Of a DNA stretch of 21,310 bases, positions 1 through 6,752 are shown piece after piece (positions within the stretch are counted from its first letter, which is position 1; each line of letters opens with the position of its first letter). The stretch covers positions 1 through 21,310 of the forward strand of contig JAIPJR010000052.1 of NCBI GenBank assembly GCA_021734045.1, read 5' to 3'. The position numbers were made by a program, and so were the translations under genes. Under the pieces are notes generated by a model. The model was not told the DNA's origin. It ran no database searches and worked only from the letters and a program-made list of their open reading frames with translations. This DNA comes from Fidelibacterota bacterium (GTDB lineage Bacteria > Fidelibacterota > UBA8477).

Positions 1-88
1 TCAGTTTTTCAATAAGCTCGGTGTTGTTTAAGACTTCTGAATCACAATTGTGAAACTCAGCCAAAATGTGTTGTCCAAGATTTTTCAA
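1..88 (-). CDS. speD: S-adenosylmethionine decarboxylase, N-terminal part (cut by window edge)
   Basis: Only the first 29 codons are inside the window; the gene continues past position 1. The peptide begins MKNLGQHILAEFHNCD and continues with SEVLNNTELIEKL. This matches the opening of bacterial SpeD proenzymes, where LGxHLLxEFxxCDxxxLND is the first strand of the fold. The family makes decarboxylated SAM, the aminopropyl donor for spermidine; the pyruvoyl cofactor comes from self-cleavage at a serine outside this window. The start is inferred as TTG at 88-86, because an in-frame stop lies at 118-116 and no in-frame ATG lies between. A purine-rich AGGGG sits about 11 nt upstream, which is longer than ideal. 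An overlapping frame with an ATG nearby does not give a protein of recognisable family. Identification is from a short stretch but the match is specific. Confidence 0.78.
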   Translation of the reverse strand, partial: MKNLGQHILAEFHNCDSEVLNNTELIEKL

Positions 89-151
89 CTCGCATAAAGC
101 CCCTATAAGAATGAGTTATAAAAAGCACCTGCCACTCCACAGCAGCCAACA

Positions 152-180
152 ATTGTACGTGGTACCAACTGGTTGTGCAA
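152..180 (-). promoter_or_regulatory. Candidate sigma70-type promoter of speD
   Basis: On the minus strand TTGCAC (180-175) and TACAAT (157-152) are separated by exactly 17 nt. This would place the transcript start near 145, leaving a leader of about 57 nt before the inferred TTG start of speD. The -10 matches consensus at five of six positions and the -35 at four. It was found by eye and is not tested. Confidence 0.45.
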
Positions 181-191
181 TAAAATTCTAA

Positions 192-208
192 CAGTCTGTG
201 CAAGACTG
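192..208. repeat. Short perfect inverted repeat between the small membrane gene and speD
   Basis: Arms CAGTCT (192-197) and AGACTG (203-208) flank a 5-nt loop. Read on the minus strand the hairpin is followed by an A/T-rich stretch (TTAGAATTTTA) without a clean U-run. It could be a weak 3' end signal for the upstream minus-strand gene. The stem is only 6 bp, so chance is possible. Confidence 0.3.
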
Positions 209-280
209 GAAAAGGTGTGATAAGGCCGACATTTTTATACTGAATCAATTTCGCACACTTATTCCAGCCTTTATTAACGT

Positions 281-314
281 GAAAATTCCCGAACATCTCT
301 GCCCGGGAACTTTC
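281..314. repeat. 11-bp-arm inverted repeat downstream of the small membrane gene
   Basis: The arm GAAAATTCCCG (281-291) and the arm CGGGAACTTTC (304-314) pair over 11 positions with one G-U wobble, around a 12-nt loop. It lies about 50 nt past the stop of the minus-strand gene ending at 362. There is no T-run on either strand, so it is not a canonical intrinsic terminator. It may stabilise the mRNA 3' end or be an operator. The stretch 89-361 holds this, a second short hairpin and the candidate speD promoter; I see no convincing gene in it. Confidence 0.4.
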
Positions 315-361
315 CATGGGAGCTGGTTGGTTAGCAGCTAGTCGGTTTTGCTTTAACGCGT

Positions 362-703
362 TTACAAGACGGTGACATGGTTTCCAATGAAATCGCTGTA
401 ACGCATTTGGCCGCTCAGGACTTGACGAACTTCCTGGATATCCATAACCGTCTGGATTTTATCGCCATCGGGCAGGTGAAATGTCACCACACCAGTCCGC
501 ACATGACGGCCGCTGAGACGATCCAGATCCTGCATGCTTTCCATCAAATCCCGATCAAATGTAGCCGGATTATTCATCTCAATATCCAGGATGAGATAAT
601 CGGCTGATTTGGCTGTCAAGGATTCACTGATCACAATCAGATTAAACAGAATGGCGACTGCAATCGCGGTTATGCTTGAAATTTTTATTTGGTTACGACT
701 CAT
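362..703 (-). CDS. Small membrane-anchored hypothetical protein
   Basis: This gene encodes 113 aa. I chose the ATG at 703 because AAGGAGG lies 8 nt upstream of it; a longer reading to 808 would add 35 residues with no ribosome-binding site. A short basic N-terminus (MSRNQIK) is followed by a single hydrophobic segment, about residues 8-28 (SSITAIAVAILFNLIVIS), then a polar domain of about 85 residues. The layout fits an inner-membrane anchor or uncleaved signal with the domain outside the cytoplasm. The polar part has a short strand-like segment (DYLILDIEM) and a strand-turn-strand stretch (VVTFHLPDGDKIQTVMDI). I do not recognise the family. It sits between speD and the DUF488/winged-helix pair, all on the minus strand, but with large gaps on both sides, so it is probably transcribed alone. 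Confidence 0.6.
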   Translation of the reverse strand: MSRNQIKISSITAIAVAILFNLIVISESLTAKSADYLILDIEMNNPATFDRDLMESMQDLDRLSGRHVRTGVVTFHLPDGDKIQTVMDIQEVRQVLSGQMRYSDFIGNHVTVL

Positions 704-889
704 CTTCCTATCCTCCTTCACGCTCTGAACCTTAGACCCGTGTTTGTTGGAGGGTTGTCTGAGAACCGTAACTTTTGCCATTTGGCGTGAAATATTTCCC
801 GCGTACACCCGAAGATCTGGAACACGGCAGGGAAAATAGCTATGACTAAGCGCGAGTAGTCACAGAGAAAGATTCACCAAATATATAAA

Positions 890-1069
890 TCACTTCACTT
901 GGTAGAAGCACCGTTTGGGTGAAACGATTTTCTCCGATTTTTTCAGGTCATTGAAAATTTTGGAAACTTCATCTTTGGGAATCCCGGTCAATTCTGCCAC
1001 ATCACCCGCTTTTAACGGTTTCGCGGCTGCCCGCATGGCATCCAAAATCACTTTTTCTTTTTCCATCAT
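890..1069 (-). CDS. 59-aa winged-helix-like putative regulator
   Basis: This short reading frame begins MMEKEKVILDAM and ends KRCFYQVK. The core KPLKAGDVAELTGIPKDEV followed by SKIFNDLKKSEKIVSP has the spacing of a helix-turn-helix plus a following basic helix and wing. It resembles the MarR/ArsR-like minimal winged-helix proteins of about 60 aa that are common in anaerobes and archaea; that comparison is from memory. A ribosome-binding site (AGGA, 7 nt before the first ATG at 1069) supports the start; the second ATG directly follows. It lies 44 nt downstream of the DUF488 gene on the same strand, so the two are probably co-transcribed. DNA binding is inferred from the helix pattern. The Lys-rich composition and good site make it a credible real gene despite its size. 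Confidence 0.72.
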   Translation of the reverse strand: MMEKEKVILDAMRAAAKPLKAGDVAELTGIPKDEVSKIFNDLKKSEKIVSPKRCFYQVK

Positions 1070-1113
1070 TACACCATCCTGATTAGGGTTTCAAATTTTT
1101 TTGCCTCTCGTTC

Positions 1114-1518
1114 TCATGAGCAATGTCTCTTACAAACGACATCTGCACCTTTTTCAGTCAAAATTTCTTTTAAAATGGATCGGTGGCAGCGGGCTTCATT
1201 CGCACAGTAACAGCCAACGGAAAAATTGCTGCCATGTGATAATGCCGCCAGTGTTTCCAGAAGATGAGCATTATCCGGTGTGGACATTTCCTGGCGATAT
1301 TTTTTCGAAAACCGCCGCCAGTCATCATCCGATACGGCCGCCTGCGCCAATTTTATCAATTCAGGGCTGGGTGAGAGATTCGGCAGCCAGACATCGTACC
1401 AGTTTTGCGTGCTGAATTCCGTTTTGGGAACACCGCGTGGCGGACGACGAACCGTTCCGATTCGCACGCCTTCATCTTGCGAGCGTTCGCTTCCTAGGCG
1501 GACAATCCGGAGAGCCAT
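1114..1518 (-). CDS. DUF488 family protein
   Basis: This 134-aa protein is full length for the family. Diagnostic blocks are the early RIGTVRRPPRGVP, the YDVWLPNLSPS block near residues 41-51, the WRRFSKKYRQEM block in the middle, and the C-terminal FSVGCYCANEARCHRS, where the paired Cys and the CHR motif are the most conserved part of DUF488. The biochemical role of DUF488 is not established. The Cys/His-rich end suggests a redox or nucleophilic site, which is inference. The ATG at 1518 has GGAG about 9 nt upstream. It is likely the first gene of a two-gene unit with the winged-helix protein at 890-1069. Family assignment is confident; function is unknown. Confidence 0.85.
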   Translation of the reverse strand: MALRIVRLGSERSQDEGVRIGTVRRPPRGVPKTEFSTQNWYDVWLPNLSPSPELIKLAQAAVSDDDWRRFSKKYRQEMSTPDNAHLLETLAALSHGSNFSVGCYCANEARCHRSILKEILTEKGADVVCKRHCS

Positions 1519-1548
1519 AGCGTAATCTCCTATTAACCCCTCTTTAAT

Positions 1549-1569
1549 TCTCCCCTTGAAAAGGGGAGA
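1549..1569. repeat. Perfect 9-bp palindromic hairpin (C4/G4 arms)
   Basis: TCTCCCCTT (1549-1557) pairs perfectly with AAGGGGAGA (1561-1569) around a 3-nt loop. It lies in the gap between the end of the phosphoesterase gene (1622, minus) and the start of the DUF488 gene (1518, minus). Neither strand has a T-run after the stem, so it is not a classical intrinsic terminator. The flanking TTAACCCCTCTTTAATT and the C4/G4 arms look like a fragment of the dispersed palindromic repeats seen in many environmental genomes. It could act as a 3'-end block for the long phosphoesterase mRNA. Confidence 0.55.
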
Positions 1570-1621
1570 TAACCATTAAAAATAAACTACGGTCTATGCG
1601 CTTGACTTGACGACTTTGTGG

Positions 1622-3841
1622 TCAAGCTCCAAAACAAGCCAGGCGCCCATTCATATTACCCAAAGCAATCACCTTTTTACCCACGCCGGGTGGTGAAAAA
1701 ATGAATCCCGGACCCAGTGAATATGATCGGCTAATTGCTCCCGTATCCAGATTCACTGCGGTGAATTTTCCCCGCAGGGTCCCGAAGTAAAATTGATTTC
1801 CCATCAGAACCGGGAATGAGTCAAAAATGTCTTCCCCAATATCAACCTCCAGCACCTGCTCACCCGTGGCCACATTCATTCCCACCACATGGCCGGTAAT
1901 GCTGGTCATATAAGCGGCGCCTTTATAGAAGACCGGTGAGGAGTAGCTGGGTTTGCATTTGGCCACCAACGGACTTTGCCAGTCGTACTCGTCATATCCC
2001 CTGGGAAATTTCCATAGTTCCTCACCCGTCGTGCTATCCAGGCAATGAGTAGCATAATCATGGGTTACCACGATAATCCGCCCGTCCAACACACCGGGAT
2101 TACAGGTGGCAGGGGAAAGATGCGGTGTTGTCATGGATTTTACCCAGACCTCTTCACCGCTCATGGCATTCACGGCATAAAATTTCCCGTCCCAGGCGCC
2201 AAAATACAGATTGGTGTCATCGTAAGCCGGTGTGGCTTTAATGAGATTGCCTGTCTGGTACTGCCAGACGATTTCACCATTATCCGGTTGAATGGCCAGC
2301 ATCACACCCTTCCCGGTTCCCACCACCAGGAATTCTCCGGCCATACGGCTGGATGCGATGACGGACCCCGGTACCGCTTTCGTCCAGATCTCCCGTCCCG
2401 TGGCAGGATCGAGACAGATCAACCTTTCGTCAATGGTTCCGAAATAGAGGCGATCCCCATGAATCAACGGATTACTCAAAATTGCATCCGGACCACTTTT
2501 GTATTGCCAGTCCGGCGCCCCTTCTGAAACCTTCCGGGCGTGAAGTGTACCGTCATTGGTACCGATGATGACGCGACGATTAAAAATTGCCGGGCGACTT
2601 TGAACACCCGCAGGAAGATTCACTTCCCATCGCAATTTGACCGTATCAGCCGGTTTTTTATAAATCTCTCCCCAGCGCCATTGCATGGCTGGGGAATTCA
2701 GCCCGGGGGAAACAGTGGCAATTTCATAATGACCAGCCGGCTGGTTATCCAATGCCATTTTCAGTCGTCTGGCGCGCCGGGACACGATGGTGGATTCGCT
2801 CGCCAATTTCCCGTTCAGCAGAACCTCCACACCGTCCTGCCAAAGATTTTGATTGGCAGTAATATGCCATTTCCCAAGCCACTGTCGCGTTTTCAGTGGA
2901 TCCAATCGGTCTGTAAGTGCGCCGCGTTTGCGCTGATCCAGGGGCAATGACAAGACTTGCCGAAGTTCATTTTTCACCGGATCCCGCTCGTGCAGAATGG
3001 CGTTTTCTGCCGTGATTTCCCAGGCGCAGTAAACGGCTTTCGGCGAAACCACACCACCACTGGTGACCACCTGAATATCATTCACACCATACTCCCGGCG
3101 AGAGTGGATATGGCCCGCCAACATCGCCAGGACATTGTGACCCGCCAGCAATTCAAACAGCGCACGATCCGAATCAAGATATTGACCCGGCAGGCAGGGC
3201 GGATGGTGAAAACCAATCATGACGGGTTTGTCGTTCAGTTTTTTCAGTTGCGCCTCCAGCCAGGTCAGTTCCGACGGATCCAGGTGCCCGTACTGCTCCA
3301 GCAATACTGAACCGTCCACCAAAATTACGGCCAGATTCTCCCGCTCAATGACCCAATGCGTGTCGCCGAATCGGTTCCGAAAAGCGTACCGGCCCGCACG
3401 GCTCCAGCGCGCATCGTGATTGCCCATGACGGCGTAAACCGGCTTATCATACCCCTCAATGGCAGCGCGACTCCGATCCAATTCCTCCTCCCAGCCGTGC
3501 TCAGTGATATCGCCGGTGTCAATGACAAATTCTGCGTGTGGAAAGGCCTGGCGCACATCGCTTAAAAACACCTCCATGGGATCGGTTTCCGGACCCGCAT
3601 TGCTATGCGAGTCAGAGCCAAAGACAAACCACCAACTCTCCGAGTCAGCCGTGGCGTCCGGTTTCAGATTGCCCAGTATTTTTCCTGGAAAACTCCCGAA
3701 CCAGGTCAGCGCCAGGGCTGTTCCCGCCGTACTCTTTACAAATTGCCGACGGTTGATGACATACCGTTGGTTATCCGTGAGCTTGTTTTCAGGTGAGTCG
3801 GCGGTCTGGGTCTTGGGATTGGCGTGTTTTTTTGGTGACAT
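1622..3841 (-). CDS. Tat-exported metallophosphoesterase fused to a PQQ-type beta-propeller
   Basis: This 739-aa protein has a long basic N-terminus carrying a twin-arginine signal at residues 31-37 (RRQFVKS) followed by a hydrophobic stretch, so it should be exported folded. Residues about 70-265 form a calcineurin-like phosphoesterase with all metal-site blocks: SDSHS (Asp77, His79), DTGD (Asp108, Asp111), GNHD (141-143), HH (212-213) and GHIH (His244, His246). A linker leads to repeated propeller blades from about residue 380 to the end (for example GTNDGTLHA, YFGTIDERLICLDPATG, YFGAWDGKFYAVNAMSG), the PQQ/BamB-like type. The target is unknown; a phosphomonoester or phosphodiester in the periplasm or at the surface is likely. 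The propeller may bind substrate or a partner rather than PQQ. It is transcribed divergently from the lipid-type operon at 3977. Start ATG 3841 has only a weak upstream site. Confidence 0.88.
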   Translation of the reverse strand: MSPKKHANPKTQTADSPENKLTDNQRYVINRRQFVKSTAGTALALTWFGSFPGKILGNLKPDATADSESWWFVFGSDSHSNAGPETDPMEVFLSDVRQAFPHAEFVIDTGDITEHGWEEELDRSRAAIEGYDKPVYAVMGNHDARWSRAGRYAFRNRFGDTHWVIERENLAVILVDGSVLLEQYGHLDPSELTWLEAQLKKLNDKPVMIGFHHPPCLPGQYLDSDRALFELLAGHNVLAMLAGHIHSRREYGVNDIQVVTSGGVVSPKAVYCAWEITAENAILHERDPVKNELRQVLSLPLDQRKRGALTDRLDPLKTRQWLGKWHITANQNLWQDGVEVLLNGKLASESTIVSRRARRLKMALDNQPAGHYEIATVSPGLNSPAMQWRWGEIYKKPADTVKLRWEVNLPAGVQSRPAIFNRRVIIGTNDGTLHARKVSEGAPDWQYKSGPDAILSNPLIHGDRLYFGTIDERLICLDPATGREIWTKAVPGSVIASSRMAGEFLVVGTGKGVMLAIQPDNGEIVWQYQTGNLIKATPAYDDTNLYFGAWDGKFYAVNAMSGEEVWVKSMTTPHLSPATCNPGVLDGRIIVVTHDYATHCLDSTTGEELWKFPRGYDEYDWQSPLVAKCKPSYSSPVFYKGAAYMTSITGHVVGMNVATGEQVLEVDIGEDIFDSFPVLMGNQFYFGTLRGKFTAVNLDTGAISRSYSLGPGFIFSPPGVGKKVIALGNMNGRLACFGA

Positions 3842-3941
3842 GTCCTACTCGCATTTCCGTGTGGTTCCGGTTGTCAGATTCATGAGAGCCAATCTACCCA
3901 TGAAGCCACGTAACTGCCAGAGCAGATTGATTTCGTTGCGA

Positions 3942-3970
3942 TTGAAAAAGAGCGCTTCTCATCGTATTGT
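3942..3970 (+). promoter_or_regulatory. Candidate promoter of the membrane-protein operon; predicts a leaderless mRNA
   Basis: TTGAAA (3942-3947) and TATTGT (3965-3970) are separated by 17 nt. The expected transcript start, about 7 nt past the -10, falls on the ATG at 3977. This fits the lack of a Shine-Dalgarno sequence before that ATG. The whole intergenic space to the divergent phosphoesterase gene is 135 nt. Confidence 0.45.
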
Positions 3971-3976
3971 TACCGG

Positions 3977-5155
3977 ATGCAGGGTATCTCTCTAAATCCC
4001 GGCAAATTGGTTGCCGCTGACGAATTACCTGGAACGCTGATTCGTGAATTGGTGGTCATCCGCCGAATCGGCTGGCTGGTATTGGTTGCTGGTTATTTCG
4101 TTATGGGTCTCACCTGGTACTGGGGCGCGGCAAATCAATGGGTCCTCCAGACCGGAATTCTCTGGTGGTTCGTCTATTACCAATTGGTGAGAAAGATTGA
4201 TAAGAACCGGGCAGCAGCCGATGCTCAGCTTTACGATACATTGGGCTGGGGGAACCGGCTTACGCTGGTGCGGGGTGGATTAATCGCGATCGTCGGTGGC
4301 TTTGTTTTCCAAAACTGGTCGGCAGGCATTTGGGGCTGGATACCGGGCATTTTCTATACCCTGGCAGCGATTATCGACCGGGTAGATGGGTATGTGGCCC
4401 GGAAAACCCGCCAAGTGAGTCTTCTGGGGCGGGAACTGGATACGGTATTTGATGCGTTAGGGTTGGCGGTAGCGCCTTTATTGGCGGTGTGGTACGGGCA
4501 GGTGCACTGGAGCTACCTGTCGGTCAGTCTGGCCTATTACCTGTTTCAGTGGGGACTGAAACGACGACGAGACAGGAATCTTCCCGTCTATCCTTTACCA
4601 CCCAGTTTTCTGCGCCGGGCATTGGCTGGTTTTCAGATGGGCTATATCGCCGTGGTGCTCTGGCCGGTCTTCCAACCACCGTCAACCCAAATTGCCGGTG
4701 TAGCATTTATGATACCGGTTTTAATCGGTTTTTGTGTGGACTGGCTCCTGGCTACCGGACGACTTTCAATTTCTTCTCCAATCAGGCGGCGGATAACCCT
4801 ATTTGGTGAAACCATTTTCCTGCCGGCTTTACGGTTGCTTTTAATCTGGCAACTTGGGGTTATCGCTGAACGGGTGGACTATGTCCTGATTCCCGGAGAA
4901 AGTGTTTCTTTCACCAGTATCCTTTTCGGGTACACCTTTCTGATTCTTGCGGGAATGATTCTGGTCGGTGTGGCGGGACGAATTGGTGCGCTAGCACTCA
5001 TTGGCTTCATGGGCTGGCATTATCTATCTCATCCAATCCTGCTGTCCGATTATCTCGCCATTTTCAGCCTGGTTTGGTTGCTATTACTGGGGACGGGGAA
5101 ATTCAGCCTCTGGCAATGGGATGAGGACTGGGTGAACCGTTACGACGGAACTTAA
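3977..5155 (+). CDS. CDP-alcohol phosphatidyltransferase family membrane protein
   Basis: This 392-aa protein carries the full CDP-alcohol phosphatidyltransferase signature: D134-x2-DG(137-138)-x2-AR(141-142)-x8-G151-x3-D155-x3-D159. These residues bind the two metal ions and the CDP moiety. The usual upstream NxLTLxR-like block is present as NRLTLVRG (93-100). The family transfers a phosphoalcohol or phosphatidyl group from a CDP-activated donor onto an alcohol, at the inner membrane. The acceptor cannot be told from sequence. At almost 400 aa it is about twice the size of a minimal PgsA or PssA; the extra C-terminal half (from about 200) has five or six hydrophobic segments of unknown role. 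The next gene starts on the base after the stop codon, so the two are coupled. Context suggests a head-group transferase for the neighbouring pterin-like pathway (inference). Confidence 0.87.
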   Translation: MQGISLNPGKLVAADELPGTLIRELVVIRRIGWLVLVAGYFVMGLTWYWGAANQWVLQTGILWWFVYYQLVRKIDKNRAAADAQLYDTLGWGNRLTLVRGGLIAIVGGFVFQNWSAGIWGWIPGIFYTLAAIIDRVDGYVARKTRQVSLLGRELDTVFDALGLAVAPLLAVWYGQVHWSYLSVSLAYYLFQWGLKRRRDRNLPVYPLPPSFLRRALAGFQMGYIAVVLWPVFQPPSTQIAGVAFMIPVLIGFCVDWLLATGRLSISSPIRRRITLFGETIFLPALRLLLIWQLGVIAERVDYVLIPGESVSFTSILFGYTFLILAGMILVGVAGRIGALALIGFMGWHYLSHPILLSDYLAIFSLVWLLLLGTGKFSLWQWDEDWVNRYDGT

Positions 5156-6139
5156 GTGAAATCCGGAACCCGATTGATTCAGGGAATTAGCTGGATTGCA
5201 GCACTCTTGCTGGCCGGTCTGATTTTTTCGCAACTTCCCCTGCATTCCATTTTACAAACAGTGGGCGCTCTCAGTATTGGACAATGGATACTTTGGGCTG
5301 GCTTGAATCTTGGCATCATCGCGTTTCTCACCCTCCGCTGGCAAATTTTGACAACCCTGCTCGGTGGCTCCATCCGTTTTCGTCAATTACTGGCAATCCG
5401 CCAGGCCGGGCAGGCGATTAGTTTTGTCACACCCGGACCCCAGATCGGCGGTGAGCCTTTACAAGTATTTTGGCTGTGGAAAACCTGCGGTATGCCGGGT
5501 GATTCTGCTGTTTTGAGTGTAGCCCTGGACCGGTTTTTCGAATTCTGGTTTAATTTCTCCATTCTCCTGTTGGCTGTTCTGATTCTCATTTTGTCACCGC
5601 TGGCTGATTTGGCGGGTTGGACTCAAATCGGTGTCATTCTGTTGGGCATACTTCTAACGATTGGCGGACTCGTCTGGGTGTTGTTTCAGCGTGCCCGGTG
5701 GATTTCCCGGTGGTTGCAGCAGATGGCCTTTCGTTGGCAAAATCTGCCGCGTTTAAAGCATCTCGATACACACTGGCAATCGATGGCACAGCGCTTTAAA
5801 GAACGGGTTCCATTTCAAAAGCCTGTTCTCCTTCTGGCAGCAAGTGTAACCCTTGCAGGCTGGGCAGGCTTGCTTACTGAACTTTGGCTGCTGTTACGAT
5901 TTCTTCATCTCTCTGTCGATATTTTTCAGTTTATTTTCATCTTCGTCGCCATGCGACTGGCTTTTCTGTTACCATTACCCGGGGGAATCGGCACATTGGA
6001 GACCGCACTATTTTGGGCTTTTCAGGCATTAAATTTCCCTGCCGCTGCTGCGATTGGACTTATCGCCCTGATGCGATTGCGGGACGCTGTTATCCTCGCG
6101 GGTGGTCTTGTTGCCATGCGCAGCGTGAAGCCTTCCTGA
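5156..6139 (+). CDS. LPG-synthase TM / flippase-like integral membrane protein (UPF0104 type)
   Basis: This 327-aa protein has about eight hydrophobic segments. Two conserved blocks identify the lysylphosphatidylglycerol-synthase transmembrane / flippase-like family: FVTPGPQIGGEPLQ at about 90-103, and LPLPGGIGTLE at about 272-282 (usual form PGGLGxxE). The MprF-type aminoacyl-transferase domain is absent, so it is only the membrane part. Members are associated with moving glycerolipids or glycolipids across the inner membrane; the cargo here is unknown. Translation starts with GTG directly after the TAA of the upstream gene, with GGA about 6 nt before it, which indicates tight coupling to the phosphatidyltransferase. 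The pair would make and translocate a lipid product (inference). Confidence 0.85.
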   Translation: MKSGTRLIQGISWIAALLLAGLIFSQLPLHSILQTVGALSIGQWILWAGLNLGIIAFLTLRWQILTTLLGGSIRFRQLLAIRQAGQAISFVTPGPQIGGEPLQVFWLWKTCGMPGDSAVLSVALDRFFEFWFNFSILLLAVLILILSPLADLAGWTQIGVILLGILLTIGGLVWVLFQRARWISRWLQQMAFRWQNLPRLKHLDTHWQSMAQRFKERVPFQKPVLLLAASVTLAGWAGLLTELWLLLRFLHLSVDIFQFIFIFVAMRLAFLLPLPGGIGTLETALFWAFQALNFPAAAAIGLIALMRLRDAVILAGGLVAMRSVKPS

Positions 6140-6170
6140 ATTATTTAAACAATCCATCTGGGGAAACGGT

Positions 6171-6752
6171 TTGCGCTGGTTGATTTTGAGTGTGTATCTC
6201 GTCCAATTCATTGAAATCATCTGGTTTCCAATACCCAGTGACGTATCCACCCTGCGATTGGTGCGTTCGGGAGAACGACGTCCCTGGGTGCTTTTGACTG
6301 TTGGGTTATTGGGCATTTTCACCTTTCATCTGCCACTACTATTTATCACTTATCCGGAGATCTTGAAACAAATGACCCCGCTCCTGCCACCCGGGCTCCA
6401 GCCGATCCCGGCATTCATGACAATGTCCTTTCTGCTGTTGGGCTCAGCTTTCACAATTTTGGGTGTGCGGGCACTGCGGATGAGACAGAAAAATGCCCCA
6501 GACGCGCTGACCACAGCCGGGATTTACCGGATTTGCCGCCACCCCATCAATCTGGGATTAATGCTCATTATGGTGGGATTCATTCTGGTCTATCCATACT
6601 GGATCATGGTACCGGGAGCAGTGGCATTTTTTTACAACCTGCACACCCGGTCCTGCTGGGAGGAGAAGCGCTTACTTTTGGTGCATGGTGAAGGTTATCA
6701 GGCTTATCAGCGTCGGGTAGCCATGTATGGTTTACGCGTAAAGCCAAAATAA
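6171..6752 (+). CDS. Isoprenylcysteine carboxyl methyltransferase-like membrane methyltransferase
   Basis: This 193-aa protein has four to five membrane segments and the C-terminal hallmark of the ICMT/phospholipid methyltransferase family: GIYRICRHPINLG (117-129, family form GxYRxxRHPxYxG) and then EEKRLLLVHGEGYQAYQRRV (164-183). The RHP and paired Glu contribute to SAM binding and membrane methyl transfer. Bacterial members methylate lipids or unknown membrane substrates; few act on prenyl-cysteine. The start is TTG at 6171 after the purine stretch GGGGAAA; there is no in-frame ATG upstream. The gap to the preceding gene is 31 nt, so it is third in the operon. Its last 46 nt overlap, tail to tail, the end of the SAM methyltransferase gene on the other strand. 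Confidence 0.83.
   Translation: MRWLILSVYLVQFIEIIWFPIPSDVSTLRLVRSGERRPWVLLTVGLLGIFTFHLPLLFITYPEILKQMTPLLPPGLQPIPAFMTMSFLLLGSAFTILGVRALRMRQKNAPDALTTAGIYRICRHPINLGLMLIMVGFILVYPYWIMVPGAVAFFYNLHTRSCWEEKRLLLVHGEGYQAYQRRVAMYGLRVKPK

Noticed and set aside
42-53. Perfect 12-bp palindrome TCACAATTGTGA that looks like an operator
   Set aside because: It lies inside the coding part of speD (codons for HNCD) and its half-sites are in the wrong order for a CRP-type site. Probably chance.
57-317. 86-codon minus-strand reading frame upstream of speD
   Set aside because: Its 3' end overlaps the speD start in another frame, its composition (many Trp, His, Cys, Tyr) is unlike the neighbours, and it covers the candidate promoter and hairpins. 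It is most likely non-coding.
2045-2950. Plus-strand reading frames of 160 and 136 codons under the phosphoesterase-propeller gene
   Set aside because: They are antisense shadows of a well-supported gene and show no family features.
4489-4809. 106-codon frame inside the CDP-alcohol phosphatidyltransferase gene
   Set aside because: It is in a shifted frame of a gene with the complete catalytic signature; low-complexity Gly/Thr/Arg composition is typical of a shadow.
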